Shown here piece by piece: positions 17,122-26,291 of a stretch of 64,000 nucleotides of DNA. How positions within the stretch are numbered: the stretch's first letter is position 1; every line of letters begins with the position of its first letter. The notes under the pieces were generated by a model that was given only the letters and a program-made list of their open reading frames with translations, had not been told where the DNA came from and searched no databases. Position numbers and translations under genes: made by a program. This stretch comes from Halapricum salinum (lineage in GTDB: Archaea; Halobacteriota; Halobacteria; Halobacteriales; Haloarculaceae): assembly GCF_004799665.1 (NCBI RefSeq), contig NZ_CP031310.1:1108887-1172886 (forward strand), written 5' to 3'.

Positions 17122-17373
17122 ATGACGGGGGACCACCACGTGTACGTCCTCGAATGTGCGGACGAGACGCTCTACACCGGATACACCACCGACGTCGACA
17201 GACGTCTGGCCGAGCACGAGGCCGGTGACGGAGCGAAGTACACACGTGGCCGGACCCCCGTCGAACTCGTTCACGTCGAATCCTACGCGAGCCGCAGCGA
17301 CGCCATGTCCCGCGAATACGAGATCAAACAGCTCTCACGCGCCCAGAAAGAGCGACTCGTAGAGTCGAAGTAG
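17122..17373 (+). CDS. GIY-YIG nuclease-family protein
   Basis: 83 residues. The motif [17 protein letters not shown] is the GIY-YIG pair (here VYV and YTG), followed by the conserved Arg in [10 protein letters not shown] and Glu in [15 protein letters not shown]. This is the short single-domain UvrC/YhbQ-like form, probably a DNA structure-specific endonuclease. It follows the zinc-ribbon gene by four bases. Confidence 0.88.
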   Translation: MTGDHHVYVLECADETLYTGYTTDVDRRLAEHEAGDGAKYTRGRTPVELVHVESYASRSDAMSREYEIKQLSRAQKERLVESK

Positions 17374-17407
17374 GAACCGTAGCGACATCGACGCCCAGTG
17401 ACGACGC

Positions 17408-18148
17408 CTACTCCAGTGACGTCAGCGTGATATTACGGGCCTCGTAGTCCTCGAAGTACGCGCCGGTCCCGCCCATAGTGACGCGGCCGTCGTCGGTGTA
17501 GCCGATGAGTCCGATCTCGCCGAAGAAGGAGTTCGTACTCGGATCGACGAAGCTCTGGCGAGTCGCGGTGAGTTGTCCCTGGAGGGATTCCCAGGTGTCG
17601 TCTTCCTCGGCAGGTGCTTCTCGAACGTCCGCATCGAAACCAATCTTGTTCTCTTCGCGGAGATGCAGCGTCGCGTTCAGAGCCGCATCCCGGAGATTGG
17701 CACACTCGTAGGGTAGGTCTCGCGCGGGCGTGACGTAGACTTCCTCGCCGTTGTCCCACTGCTGGGACATGAACTGCAACATCGCCATCCCGTAGAGACG
17801 CTCGGTATCGTACTCCAGGCCGACGACGTCTTCCTCCTCGTCGGGCTCTAACAGCTGGCCGACGACGCCGCGCTCGTGGTCGACGCTGACCATAGTATCG
17901 AGTTCCTGCTCCCACGCCCGGACCAGCGTCGCCGTGGTCTCGTAGTCGTACTCGGCAGCCGCCTCGGGGTCGCTATACAGACAGAGCGCGATGAACGTGC
18001 CGCTCTGATAGCACTGTTCGAGGCTGTCCTCGATCCGCTCTAACATCTTCGGCTGGGTCGCGATCAACACCTCGCTGTTGGCCGACTCCAGCTGTTCGCG
18101 GACACTGCGCACCAGCGCGTCGTTCGTCGTGAGTTGGTCGACTTTCAT
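17408..18148 (-). CDS. TrmB-like effector-binding domain protein lacking a DNA-binding part
   Basis: 246 residues. Residues 1-80 have the phospholipase-D-like pattern of the TrmB middle domain (VREQLESANSEVLIATQPKMLERIEDSLEQCYQSG..IALCLYS). The C-terminal part matches the TrmB ligand domain (FFGEIGLIGYTDDGRVTMGG). The usual N-terminal winged helix is absent. A TATA-like CTTATTCG lies about 35 bases upstream of the chosen ATG, which argues the short form is real. It may sense a sugar-like ligand for a partner. It is divergent from the transducer gene. Confidence 0.7.
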   Translation of the reverse strand: MKVDQLTTNDALVRSVREQLESANSEVLIATQPKMLERIEDSLEQCYQSGTFIALCLYSDPEAAAEYDYETTATLVRAWEQELDTMVSVDHERGVVGQLLEPDEEEDVVGLEYDTERLYGMAMLQFMSQQWDNGEEVYVTPARDLPYECANLRDAALNATLHLREENKIGFDADVREAPAEEDDTWESLQGQLTATRQSFVDPSTNSFFGEIGLIGYTDDGRVTMGGTGAYFEDYEARNITLTSLE

Positions 18149-18284
18149 TCCGCGGATACGCTCGCCTTCTCCGAGCGAACGAATAAGCGTTGCCGTGCCA
18201 GTATCGATTCTGGTTCCCGCCCCGGTGCTGACCGGCCGACAATCAACGACCACCGCCGATCAGACCTGATAATCACGGACACGC

Positions 18285-18293
18285 TTTATGTAT
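18285..18293 (+). promoter_or_regulatory. TATA box of the transducer gene
   Basis: TTTATGTAT is centred 27 bases before the ATG at 18315; it predicts a leaderless transcript and decides the start over an upstream ATG nine codons earlier. Confidence 0.65.
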
Positions 18294-18314
18294 GGTGGCG
18301 TGCAACGTCCGCCA

Positions 18315-19757
18315 ATGGCCGCGAGCACTGGACGGGTTCTGGTCGTCTGCCGACCGGACAACGAACGGGAGGTCCTCGAGACGATCGAACCGGCGACGGG
18401 CACGGTTCCGGTCGAGACCGTCTCGTCGATCCCCGAGGCCGAATCGGCTCTCGAAACGGGACAGGTCACCTGTATCGTCTCCTTCATCGAAGTCAGAGAC
18501 GAGCGGGGCAACGAGTGGATCAGCGGGATCAAATTCTACGAACGGGTCGCCGACCGCGAAGAGAACGTCCCGTTCGTCCTCATCTCCGAGACGGGCAACG
18601 AAGACATCGTCGAGACCGCTCTCGACGCGGGAGTTTCGAACCTCGTCCGGCCCTGGCCGGGCGAGCGCGCCGAGCGCGACCTCACCGAGGCCGTCGAGCA
18701 GATCGTCACCCGGCGGCGGATCTTTACGACTGTAGACGCCGTCACGCAGGGCAACCTCGACGTCCGCGTCGACGCCTCGGATCTGGAAGGGGACTTCCGG
18801 GAGATCGCGATGGGGATCAACCGGATGATCGACTCCATCCAGGCAGACGTCAACCGCCGCGAGGACGTCGCACACGATCTGGAAGGGTCGATCCAGGAGC
18901 TTCGCTCGCGATCTGAACAGGTGGCCGACAGCTCCGCGGAGATCACCGACGCGACCGAGGACATGACCACGCGGATCGAACAGGCCAACGACGAGGTCTC
19001 GACGCTGTCGGCGACCGTCGAAGAGATCGCCTCGACCTCCGACGAGGTCGCGAAGACCAGCGAACAGGCCGTCGACGCCGCCGACACCGGCCAGGAGTCC
19101 GCCGAGAGCGCCATGGACGCCATGGAGAACATCGACGAAGCCGCCACCGAAGTCGCGGAAGACGTCCGCAGCCTCCAGCAGCGCGTCGACGAGATCGACG
19201 AGATCGTCGAGTTGATCAACGACATCGCCGACCAGACCAACATCCTCGCGCTGAACGCCAACATCGAGGCCGCACGCGCCGGCGAGGCCGGCTCCGGGTT
19301 CGCCGTCGTCGCCAACGAGGTCAAGAACCTCGCGATGGAGGCCCAGGACCACGCCGAGACGATCGAGCGGATGCTCGACGGCGTCCAAGAAGACACCGAG
19401 ACCACCGTCGAGAGCCTCGAAGAGGCGACCGACGAGATCGAGACGGGCGTCGAAGAGGTCGAGTCGACGATGGACGCCCTCGACGAGATCGCCGAGACCA
19501 TCAGGGACGCGACCACCGGGATCGAAGAGGTCGCGAGCGCGACCGACGACCAGGCGGCTTCGGCCGCGGAGGTCGCCTCGATGATGGACGACATCGCCGA
19601 GATGGCCGACGAGACGGCCGACGAGATCCGCGAGATCGCCGACGCAAACGGCGAACAGGTCCAGGAGATCGGCCAGATCGAACAGTCCATGCGACGGCTC
19701 GTCGAGGACGAGCAGGCGGAGAGCGAAGCCCGCGTCAGTGCGGGAACGACGGATTAG
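18315..19757 (+). CDS. Cytoplasmic methyl-accepting transducer with a degenerate receiver domain
   Basis: 480 residues, no membrane helix. Residues about 5-125 have a response-regulator receiver fold (GRVLVVCRPDNEREVLETI..PFVLISETGNEDIVETALDAG), but the acidic pocket is CRPD and the phospho-acceptor strand reads CIVSFIEVR where haloarchaeal receivers have VSD. A HAMP-like segment follows (about 140-175). The signalling coiled coil has the transducer tip DIADQTNILALNANIEAARAG at about 305 and Glu/Gln-rich methylation heptads. It should dock CheA/CheW and bias the archaellum motor. Confidence 0.85.
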   Translation: MAASTGRVLVVCRPDNEREVLETIEPATGTVPVETVSSIPEAESALETGQVTCIVSFIEVRDERGNEWISGIKFYERVADREENVPFVLISETGNEDIVETALDAGVSNLVRPWPGERAERDLTEAVEQIVTRRRIFTTVDAVTQGNLDVRVDASDLEGDFREIAMGINRMIDSIQADVNRREDVAHDLEGSIQELRSRSEQVADSSAEITDATEDMTTRIEQANDEVSTLSATVEEIASTSDEVAKTSEQAVDAADTGQESAESAMDAMENIDEAATEVAEDVRSLQQRVDEIDEIVELINDIADQTNILALNANIEAARAGEAGSGFAVVANEVKNLAMEAQDHAETIERMLDGVQEDTETTVESLEEATDEIETGVEEVESTMDALDEIAETIRDATTGIEEVASATDDQAASAAEVASMMDDIAEMADETADEIREIADANGEQVQEIGQIEQSMRRLVEDEQAESEARVSAGTTD

Positions 19758-19826
19758 GCGGCAGGTGGGGGTGGGTCACGGGCCAGTGACGGCAGCTTTT
19801 TGCTCGCGGACGGAGCACGTCTGAGT

Positions 19827-21212
19827 ATGGGAGACGACGCTGACGCGATCACGTTCGGGACCGACGGCTGGCGGGCGACACTGGACGTCTTCACCGAACC
19901 GCGGGTCCGGATGGTGGGACAGGCCGTCGCGACGTACCTCGAAGAGACGGGTCAGGACGCGCCCGTCGCCGTCGGCTACGACGCACGCGAAACCTCGCGC
20001 GGCTTCGCCGAGGAACTCGCGCGAACGCTGGCGGGAAATGGCTTCGATGTCCTGTTGAGCGCCGAGGACTGCCCGACGCCCGTGGTAGGCTGGACCGTCC
20101 GCGATCGGGACCTCGCGGGCGCGCTGATGGTCACGGCCAGTCACAACCCACCGGAGTACAACGGCGTGAAGTTCGTGCCTGACGAGGGCGCACCCGCCCT
20201 GCCCGAGGACACCGATCGGTTGGAAGACCTGCTGGCCGAACCCGATCCCGTCGACGAATCGGAGTACGGCACGATCACCGAGGAGGATCTGGTCGAACCC
20301 TATCTCGAACACGCTCTCGAGTACGTCGATACCGACCTCTCGGGGCTCACAGTCGCCTACGACGCCATGCACGGCAGCGGCCGCGAGGCGACCCCGGACC
20401 TGCTCGAACGCGCCGGTGCCGAAGTCACCGAACTTCGCTGTTCGCTCGACCCCGAGTTCGGCGGGACGCCGCCCGAACCCGAGGCCGAACGCCTCGAAGA
20501 ACTGATCGACACAGTCCAAGCCGGCGAGGCCGATCTGGGGATCGCCAACGACGGCGACGCAGACCGGATCGCCGTCGTCACCCCCGAGGCGGGATTCCTC
20601 GACCCGAGCCTCCAGTACGCAGTACTGTACGACTACCTGCTCGAAGACGACTCGGGACCCGCAGTCCGAACGGTCTCGACGTCCAGTATCATCGACAAGG
20701 TCGCGCGCGCCCACGGCGAGGAAATCGTCGAGACCGCCGTCGGCTTCAAGTGGGTCGCCCAGGCCATGAAAGAGCACGACGCCCTGATGGGCGGGGAAGA
20801 ATCGGGTGGATTCGGCCTGACCGACCACCTGCGAAACAAAGACGGCGTCCTGATCGGGCTGCTGGCCGCTGCCGCGGAGGCCGAACAGTCCTTCGACGAC
20901 CGGATCGCCGCGATCCACGACGACCATGGAAAAGTCCACCAGGACCGCATCAGCGTCGCGTGCCCGGACGATCGCAAGCAGCCCGTTCTGGACGAGCTCG
21001 ACGGCTCGCTGCCCGAGATCGTCGCCGGCGCGGAGGTGGACCGGATCAACACCGTCGACGGCTTCAAGATCACCTTCGTCGACGACAACTGGCTGCTCAT
21101 CCGACCCAGTGGTACGGAACCCAAACTCCGGGTCTACGCCGAGGCCGACTCACTCGACCGCGTCGAAGAACTGCTCGAAGCAGGGCGCGAACTGGTCGAG
21201 CCGCTGGTCTGA
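19827..21212 (+). CDS. pgm: Phosphoglucomutase/phosphomannomutase
   Basis: 461 residues, normal for the archaeal alpha-D-phosphohexomutase. Phosphoserine loop TASHNPPEYNG at about 109, metal loop DGDADR at about 243, sugar-binding GEESGG at about 325 and phosphate-binding RPSGTEPKLR at about 430. It interconverts hexose 1- and 6-phosphates in glycan and glycogen metabolism. The start MGDDADAITFGTDGWRA is the usual one. Convergent with the acetyltransferase gene, 10 bases apart. Confidence 0.92.
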   Translation: MGDDADAITFGTDGWRATLDVFTEPRVRMVGQAVATYLEETGQDAPVAVGYDARETSRGFAEELARTLAGNGFDVLLSAEDCPTPVVGWTVRDRDLAGALMVTASHNPPEYNGVKFVPDEGAPALPEDTDRLEDLLAEPDPVDESEYGTITEEDLVEPYLEHALEYVDTDLSGLTVAYDAMHGSGREATPDLLERAGAEVTELRCSLDPEFGGTPPEPEAERLEELIDTVQAGEADLGIANDGDADRIAVVTPEAGFLDPSLQYAVLYDYLLEDDSGPAVRTVSTSSIIDKVARAHGEEIVETAVGFKWVAQAMKEHDALMGGEESGGFGLTDHLRNKDGVLIGLLAAAAEAEQSFDDRIAAIHDDHGKVHQDRISVACPDDRKQPVLDELDGSLPEIVAGAEVDRINTVDGFKITFVDDNWLLIRPSGTEPKLRVYAEADSLDRVEELLEAGRELVEPLV

Positions 21213-21222
21213 TTCGGTTCTG

Positions 21223-21603
21223 TTATTCGACTATCCATACGCCTCGGTAGCGCTCGGCAGTCACGGGTTCAATCTCGAATCCCAGCGACTCGTAGAACGG
21301 CCGCACGCGATCACCAAACTCGGCGACTGCGCGGTCGTTGCGGTTCAGCAGTGCCTCGACCAGCGCCGTGCCGATCCCCTGGGCCTGCCGGCGCTTGCGC
21401 ACGGCGATCGCTTCTATTCGAACGCCCGACTCCGCGGGTACGCAGACCGCAGCCCCCAGCAGTCGTCTCTCCTCGACGGCGACGACCGCGCAACCACTCG
21501 CGACGCTCTCGCGGGCCAGCTCACGGTCGGTTTCGAGTGCAGCGGCGTCGAGCACCTGCAAGACGTCGTCGATATCGTCGCGAGTCGCCGTCCGGGTCTG
21601 CAT
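21223..21603 (-). CDS. GNAT-family N-acetyltransferase
   Basis: 126 residues. Begins TRTATRDDIDDVLQVLDAA, has the acetyl-CoA loop VRKRRQAQGIGTALVEALL (R/Q-x-x-G-x-G/A) at about 75, and ends FYESLGFEIEPVTAERYRGVWIVE. The acceptor substrate cannot be told. Its ATG overlaps the stop of the upstream peroxiredoxin gene by one base, so the two form an operon. Confidence 0.85.
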   Translation of the reverse strand: MQTRTATRDDIDDVLQVLDAAALETDRELARESVASGCAVVAVEERRLLGAAVCVPAESGVRIEAIAVRKRRQAQGIGTALVEALLNRNDRAVAEFGDRVRPFYESLGFEIEPVTAERYRGVWIVE

Positions 21604-22094
21604 TACTGTGCCTCGTCGATTCGGTCCAGAAAGTCGTCGATACTCGGTCGGTCGAACGTCGAGCGACCGCTGTGGGTCCAGACGATCTCAGGGTCGTCGC
21701 GAACGTCGAGCAGGACGGCCTCGGGCATCCGGCCCAGGAAGTCACTCCACTTGCCCAGGATACCGAATCGGACGGGCTGATCGTAGGCGTCGCCGACGGT
21801 CGCCTCGGGATCGGCCAGCAACGGGAAGGGGAGGTCGTACTGAGCCTGCCAGGTCGCGACCTCCTCGGGGGAGTCGGGGACGATCGAGACGACGGCCGCA
21901 TTTCGAGATCGAAACTCCTCGTAACGATCCCGGACCTGCCGGACCTGCTTGCGGCAGTTCGTACAGTAGTAGTCGCGCTGGAGCAACACGAGCAGGAAGT
22001 CGAGGTTCTCCGCGGCGACGAACTCGCCGAAGGTGAACGGATCGGGGCCCGAACCGACGTTCGGGAGGCTCACGTCGGGAAGTGGGGGCGACAT
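21603..22094 (-). CDS. Peroxiredoxin / AhpC-TSA-like redoxin
   Basis: 163 residues with thioredoxin fold. The N-terminal redox motif is YYCTNCRKQVRQVRDRY (CxxC at about 44-47) followed by VSIVPDSPEEVATWQAQYDLPFPLLADPEA, characteristic of AhpC/TSA proteins. The CxxC spacing is closer to a bacterioferritin-comigratory/thioredoxin-like variant than to a typical 2-Cys enzyme. It probably reduces peroxides or protein disulfides. Translationally coupled to the acetyltransferase gene. Confidence 0.8.
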   Translation of the reverse strand: MSPPLPDVSLPNVGSGPDPFTFGEFVAAENLDFLLVLLQRDYYCTNCRKQVRQVRDRYEEFRSRNAAVVSIVPDSPEEVATWQAQYDLPFPLLADPEATVGDAYDQPVRFGILGKWSDFLGRMPEAVLLDVRDDPEIVWTHSGRSTFDRPSIDDFLDRIDEAQ

Positions 22095-22126
22095 CGGCTT
22101 TCTCTAGCGGCCCCGGATACAAGATC

Positions 22127-22225
22127 CTTAGCCGCCCTGGACCAGTCGCACCAGTGCGGCTGCCTTAGCCGCCCTGGACCAGTCGCACCAGTGCGGCTGC
22201 CTTAGCCGCCCTGGACCAGTCGCAC
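22127..22225. repeat. 37-bp tandem copies of the samp2 3' end
   Basis: Units start at 22127, 22164 and 22201 (period 37). Two full copies are identical; the third agrees for 25 bases and is the real 3' end of samp2. Each unit contains the last codons of samp2 (LVQGG and stop on the minus strand) plus a CAGCCGCACTGG spacer. Confidence 0.9.
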
Positions 22226-22402
22226 GACCCGGACTTCCTCGACCTCGACCGGCTGGTCCTCGGGGACTGGACGGCCGTCGACCATGAACGACACCTGGTG
22301 CTGGCTGTAGTCGGTCGGCTCCAGCAGGTCGGCGTAGGTCGCCTCGTCGTCGACCTCGATCTCGTAGGTCGTGTCTCCGATCACGTCGACGGTCACGCGC
22401 AT
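22202..22402 (-). CDS. samp2: Ubiquitin-like small archaeal modifier SAMP2
   Basis: 66 residues with the beta-grasp pattern: [59 protein letters not shown]. Length, the GRPVPEDQ turn and the terminal Gly-Gly match Haloferax SAMP2. The protein is activated by UbaA and joined to lysines of targets, and the same system thiolates wobble uridines of tRNA. The ATG at 22402 is chosen because the longer frame consists only of the 63-bp repeat translated. Confidence 0.9.
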   Translation of the reverse strand: MRVTVDVIGDTTYEIEVDDEATYADLLEPTDYSQHQVSFMVDGRPVPEDQPVEVEEVRVVRLVQGG

Positions 22403-22443
22403 GGATAGACGGTACGCACGAGCAGGTATGAGCGTGTCGCTGG

Positions 22444-22740
22444 CTCGCGGATCGTCCCTCCCCGCTCGCCCGTTTCGAGACGCTCCCTCTGGTCGCGTCT
22501 CGCTACCTCGCGGGTCGTCCCTCCCCGCTCGCACGTTTCGAGACGCTCCCTCTGGTCGCGTCTCGCTACCTCGCGGGTCGTCCCTCCCCGCTCGCACGTT
22601 TCGAGACGCTCCCTCTGGTCGCGTCTCGCTACCTCGCGGGTCGTCCCTCCCCGCTCGCACGTTTCGAGACGCTCCCTCTGGTCGCGTCTCGCTACCTCGC
22701 GGATCGTCCCTCCCCGCTCGCTCGCCCCGAGGACTCCCTG
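22444..22740. repeat. 63-bp tandem repeat between samp2 and rfcS
   Basis: Units start at 22444, 22507, 22570, 22633 and 22696; the first four are nearly identical and the fifth is diverged after 25 bases. Each contains the hairpin CGAGACGC / GCGTCTCG. The fifth keeps a hairpin with other bases (CGAGGAC / GTCCTCG), that is a compensated change. The array occupies most of the 385 bases between the two divergent starts; the rfcS TATA box lies just after it. Confidence 0.9.
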
Positions 22741-22756
22741 CGGTCGTCCTCGCGGG

Positions 22757-22765
22757 CTTTATACC
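22757..22765 (+). promoter_or_regulatory. TATA box of rfcS
   Basis: CTTTATACC is centred 27 bases upstream of the ATG at 22788, directly after the repeat array; a leaderless transcript is expected. Confidence 0.65.
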
Positions 22766-22787
22766 CAACCGGGGCCTCACCTCGACC

Positions 22788-25700
22788 ATGAGCGAGGCCG
22801 ACTCTGAGTCGCGGGCGGGCCGGGAGGAAGTCTGGATCGAGAAGTACCGCCCCCAGCGACTGGCAGACGTCGCAGGCCACGAAGGAATTATCGAGCGCCT
22901 GCAAAGCTACGTCGACCGCAACGACCTGAGCCACATGTTATTTTCAGGTCCAGCAGGTACTGGAAAGTGTATCAAAGGTGAAACGCCAGTACTGACGAGT
23001 ACAGGACTTTCGCGAATCGAGGACGTCGTCGGCGATTCCGACGGTTTCGAGTCTGCCCCATCGTCTCTTCGTGTCCTCTCACTCAGAGACGACGGCGAGT
23101 TCGAATACACATCACCCTCTCACGTCTACAGTGACTCGACTGAGACTAGTATCAAAATCACCAGCAGAGACGGTGCGGACGTCACCACTACTCCCGAGCA
23201 TCGGTATCTGGTACTCGACAACGACGGCCTCTCGTGGCGTCAGGCCGCCGACCTCGACGAGGGTGATCGGATCGTCCGCCCGCTTCGAGCGCCACTCCCC
23301 GAACCGAAATCGGAGCTCGATTGGATCTCTGCAATGGACGGTGAACGGACACTCATCCACCTCACAGAGGAGTTCGCACAACAATACGAGATTCCGCCCG
23401 AAGAACAGTTCGTCGGCCAGAAGAAAACGATCGTCCGAGGACTGCGATCCGGACAGGAGCCAGCGACGATCGCAGCCGGCTCGGAGATAACCCGCAAGTA
23501 TGCCACCGCGGTCCGGCGTCGGGTCGACTCGTCAGTGTTCGACGCACAGAACACTATCTGTTCGCTGTCGTATCTCCGCGATCTCGACGTCTCGCGCTCG
23601 GATCTCGAATCCAACGTCGTCGCGATCCAGCGTGTCTCGCCGTCGAACGGCGAGCGATCGCCGCCGGTCGCTCCAGTCTGGGAGGTGACGCCCGAACTCG
23701 GGGAGTTCCTCGGACTCGCAGTGAGTGAAGCTCGGATCGAGAGCGGGCGCATCAAGTTCTACAACACGGACGATCGACTGCTCGACCGCTTCGAGTCACA
23801 CGCGGAGACACTCTTCGATCTGGAACCGAAGCGGGGAACACAGAAAGAGGTCCCGTACGTCAGCGTCAACACACGGTCGCTCACGGCGTTCCTCGAATCG
23901 TGTTTTGACGTCTTCGCTTCGAAAATGGGTACCCAGGACGCTATCGGAAGCCGATTTCTCCGTGCGGACGCAGAGACGAGAGCGGCCTTTCTCCGCGCAG
24001 TGTTCGATTCCGAGGCATACGTATCCAGCAATGGGATCATCGAACTCACGCAGAAAGACGGCGACCTGATCACGCTACTGTCGTACTTGCTTTCCGGGTT
24101 CGGGATTCCGAGCCGTCGGAAATCCGAACACAAGCGTGCCACCAACGGATCCAATACCGACCGCGAATACGAGACGTTGCTCGTGTCCGGTGCGTCGCAT
24201 CTCGCGCGGTTTGAAGACGAGATTGGGTTCTCTATCGACGAAAAACGTGAGACGCTGGCCCACCACGCGTCAAAATCCGGGAACCCGAACCACGACACGA
24301 TGCCGGTCCAGACAGCGGTCGAGGAACTATGTGCAGAACTCAACCTGTCGAAATCGGAATTGGTCCCGAAGTCGCTGAACCCGGAAACGCCCGGCCGGGA
24401 GCTGTATCGAGAGGTTCTCGACGATGTCGTCGACGCCGCCTCAGAACGACTCGAAGCCGCACAGGAAGTCAAACGCTCACTTGCCGCGGTGCGGTCGGAG
24501 GTTCAGCGTGTCTCTGCAGTTCCAGCGCAGTGGTCGCAGTCACGAACGGGGCTCACAAGCGAGTCGACGAAGTCGGTCGTGGCCGAGTCCACAGGTGTCA
24601 GTGCGTATCGGCTCGGAGAATACGGTGCGGGTGAACGGACTCCGTACGCGAATCGAACACTCAGTCTCCTCGACGAACTCGAAGCGGCAGCAGTTCCGGA
24701 TATCGAGCGAGTAAAACAGACGCTTCGAGAGGCAGTCGAGTCACTCTCGATAGAATACAACACAATCGCTGAGGGGACCCACTTCCGTGGGACGGACGTC
24801 ATCAACCTCCTCAATAACGACGATCACGCGGTGAAATCTCTCACCCGGTTCGAGACCGTCGCAACCCGAATCGACGAGGTTGCGTCCGAGATGTTGTCGA
24901 CGAAGGGGATCGAATTACTCTCGGTGCTCGATACACTCGCGACATCCGAACTGTACTTCGACGAAGTGACCGACGTGGAGATCGTGGAGGAATCGACGCA
25001 GGTCTACGACCTCACGGTGCCCGATCATCGTAACTACATCGCTGGAGCAGTCCCGACGGTCATGCACAACACGACCTCCGCCATGGCCATCGCCAAGGAA
25101 CTCTACGGCGAGGACTGGCAGGACAACTTCCTCGAACTGAACGCCTCCGACCAGCGCGGGATCGACGTCGTCCGGGATCGGGTCAAGAGCTTCGCCCGCA
25201 CGTCGTTTGGCGGCTACGAGTACCGAATTATCTTCCTCGACGAGGCAGACGCGCTTACGTCTGATGCGCAAGCAGCGCTCCGCCGGACGATGGAGCAGTT
25301 CTCGAACAACGTCCGCTTTATCCTCTCGTGTAACTACTCCAGTCAGATCATCGATCCCATCCAGTCGCGCTGTGCCGTCTTCCGGTTCTCGCCGCTGGGC
25401 GACGAGGCGATAGAGGAACAGGTCCGCCGGATCGCAGAGGCCGAAGACATCGAAGTGACCGAGGACGGCGTCGACGCGCTGGTCTACGTCGCCGGTGGCG
25501 ACATGCGCAAGGCGATCAACGGCCTGCAAGCGGCGTCGGTGACGGGATCGATCGTCGACGAGGACGCCGTCTTCGAGATTACCTCGACCGCACGCCCGGA
25601 AGAGATCACCGCGATGGTCGAGAAGGCCATCGATGGCGACTTTACCGCCGCGCGCTCGGATCTCGACACGCTCCTCACCGACCAGGGAATCGCCGGCGGG

Positions 25701-25868
25701 GACGTGCTCGACCAGATCCACCGCTCTGTCTGGGAGTTCGACGTCGACGATCGGGCCGCCGTCCGGATTCTGGACCGCGTCGGCGAGGCCGACTACCGGA
25801 TCACCGAAGGTGCGAACGAGCGCATCCAGTTAGAAGCACTGTTAGCGTCGCTAGCGCTGGACGAGTGA
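22788..25868 (+). CDS. rfcS: Replication factor C small subunit, interrupted by an intein
   Basis: 1026 codons encoding 325 extein and 701 intein residues. The extein is a normal clamp loader subunit: [17 protein letters not shown], Walker A GPAGTGK (residues 54-60) with the intein placed directly after its Lys, [13 protein letters not shown] after it, Walker [11 protein letters not shown], and the arginine-finger SRC motif in [13 protein letters not shown]. With RfcL it loads PCNA at primer ends. Splicing must restore the P-loop, so the clamp loader is inactive until then. The start follows a TATA box at the correct distance; the longer upstream frame is the tandem repeat. Confidence 0.95.
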   Translation: MSEADSESRAGREEVWIEKYRPQRLADVAGHEGIIERLQSYVDRNDLSHMLFSGPAGTGKCIKGETPVLTSTGLSRIEDVVGDSDGFESAPSSLRVLSLRDDGEFEYTSPSHVYSDSTETSIKITSRDGADVTTTPEHRYLVLDNDGLSWRQAADLDEGDRIVRPLRAPLPEPKSELDWISAMDGERTLIHLTEEFAQQYEIPPEEQFVGQKKTIVRGLRSGQEPATIAAGSEITRKYATAVRRRVDSSVFDAQNTICSLSYLRDLDVSRSDLESNVVAIQRVSPSNGERSPPVAPVWEVTPELGEFLGLAVSEARIESGRIKFYNTDDRLLDRFESHAETLFDLEPKRGTQKEVPYVSVNTRSLTAFLESCFDVFASKMGTQDAIGSRFLRADAETRAAFLRAVFDSEAYVSSNGIIELTQKDGDLITLLSYLLSGFGIPSRRKSEHKRATNGSNTDREYETLLVSGASHLARFEDEIGFSIDEKRETLAHHASKSGNPNHDTMPVQTAVEELCAELNLSKSELVPKSLNPETPGRELYREVLDDVVDAASERLEAAQEVKRSLAAVRSEVQRVSAVPAQWSQSRTGLTSESTKSVVAESTGVSAYRLGEYGAGERTPYANRTLSLLDELEAAAVPDIERVKQTLREAVESLSIEYNTIAEGTHFRGTDVINLLNNDDHAVKSLTRFETVATRIDEVASEMLSTKGIELLSVLDTLATSELYFDEVTDVEIVEESTQVYDLTVPDHRNYIAGAVPTVMHNTTSAMAIAKELYGEDWQDNFLELNASDQRGIDVVRDRVKSFARTSFGGYEYRIIFLDEADALTSDAQAALRRTMEQFSNNVRFILSCNYSSQIIDPIQSRCAVFRFSPLGDEAIEEQVRRIAEAEDIEVTEDGVDALVYVAGGDMRKAINGLQAASVTGSIVDEDAVFEITSTARPEEITAMVEKAIDGDFTAARSDLDTLLTDQGIAGGDVLDQIHRSVWEFDVDDRAAVRILDRVGEADYRITEGANERIQLEALLASLALDE
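22968..25070 (+). mobile_element. Intein in the RFC P-loop, with LAGLIDADG-type endonuclease
   Basis: 701 residues from Cys1 ([13 protein letters not shown]) to the terminal His-Asn (VPTVMHN), followed by Thr+1. Block B is [13 protein letters not shown]. The endonuclease repeats are [14 protein letters not shown] and [13 protein letters not shown], where the catalytic positions are Glu instead of Asp but still acidic. Two helix-turn-helix-like stretches lie outside the core ([14 protein letters not shown] and [22 protein letters not shown]). Block F is [15 protein letters not shown]. Codon choice is visibly less GC-biased than in the extein. The site is a known RFC intein insertion point. Confidence 0.92.
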
Positions 25869-26291
25869 TCAGTGGACGACTGTCTCGATTTCCTGAACGG
25901 ATTCGAAATCAGCGTCGCCCGTGTGGAGTGCAGTGCAGTCGAGTAACCCGGCTGTGGCGATGTGGATCGCGTCAGCATAGGAGAGTTCGTTGTCGCGGCG
26001 CTCGTAGTATTTTGATCGAAGCCGGGACGCGTACAACGAAATCTCTGCGGACACGGGGACGATGTGGATCGCATCGAAGTCTTCGATCGCACTCGTGACA
26101 AGATCCGCAGTCGTTCGGTCGACCTCTCGGCTGAGGATGTAGTCGATCTCCGTCAGTGCGATCGTCGACACTGCACCACCATCGGCCAGTGCGTCGTCGA
26201 TGCTCTTGCGCGCACCTGTCCACTGGTCACCCCGAAGTCCATACTCCAGCCAGACCCACGAGTCGAGATAGATCACGGGAGACGCTTCCAC
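25869..26291 (-). CDS. vapC: PIN-domain ribonuclease toxin, VapC-like
   Basis: 140 residues. PIN-domain acidic residues are seen in VIYLDSWVWLEY (Asp about 10), STIALTEIDYI (Glu about 48), LSYADAIHIATAGL (Asp about 106) and LHTGDADFE (Asp about 125). VapC toxins cut tRNA or rRNA; the target here is unknown. Its start overlaps the end of the AbrB-type gene by 19 bases, the layout of a toxin-antitoxin operon, and its stop abuts the convergent rfcS stop. Confidence 0.85.
   Translation of the reverse strand: MEASPVIYLDSWVWLEYGLRGDQWTGARKSIDDALADGGAVSTIALTEIDYILSREVDRTTADLVTSAIEDFDAIHIVPVSAEISLYASRLRSKYYERRDNELSYADAIHIATAGLLDCTALHTGDADFESVQEIETVVH

Noticed and set aside
22444-22740. CRISPR-like array
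   Set aside because: The units are directly adjacent with no spacers, so it is a tandem repeat and not CRISPR. No cas gene is present.
22371-22787. Upstream in-frame extension of rfcS
   Set aside because: The translation consists only of the 63-bp repeat and a TATA box lies just before the ATG at 22788.
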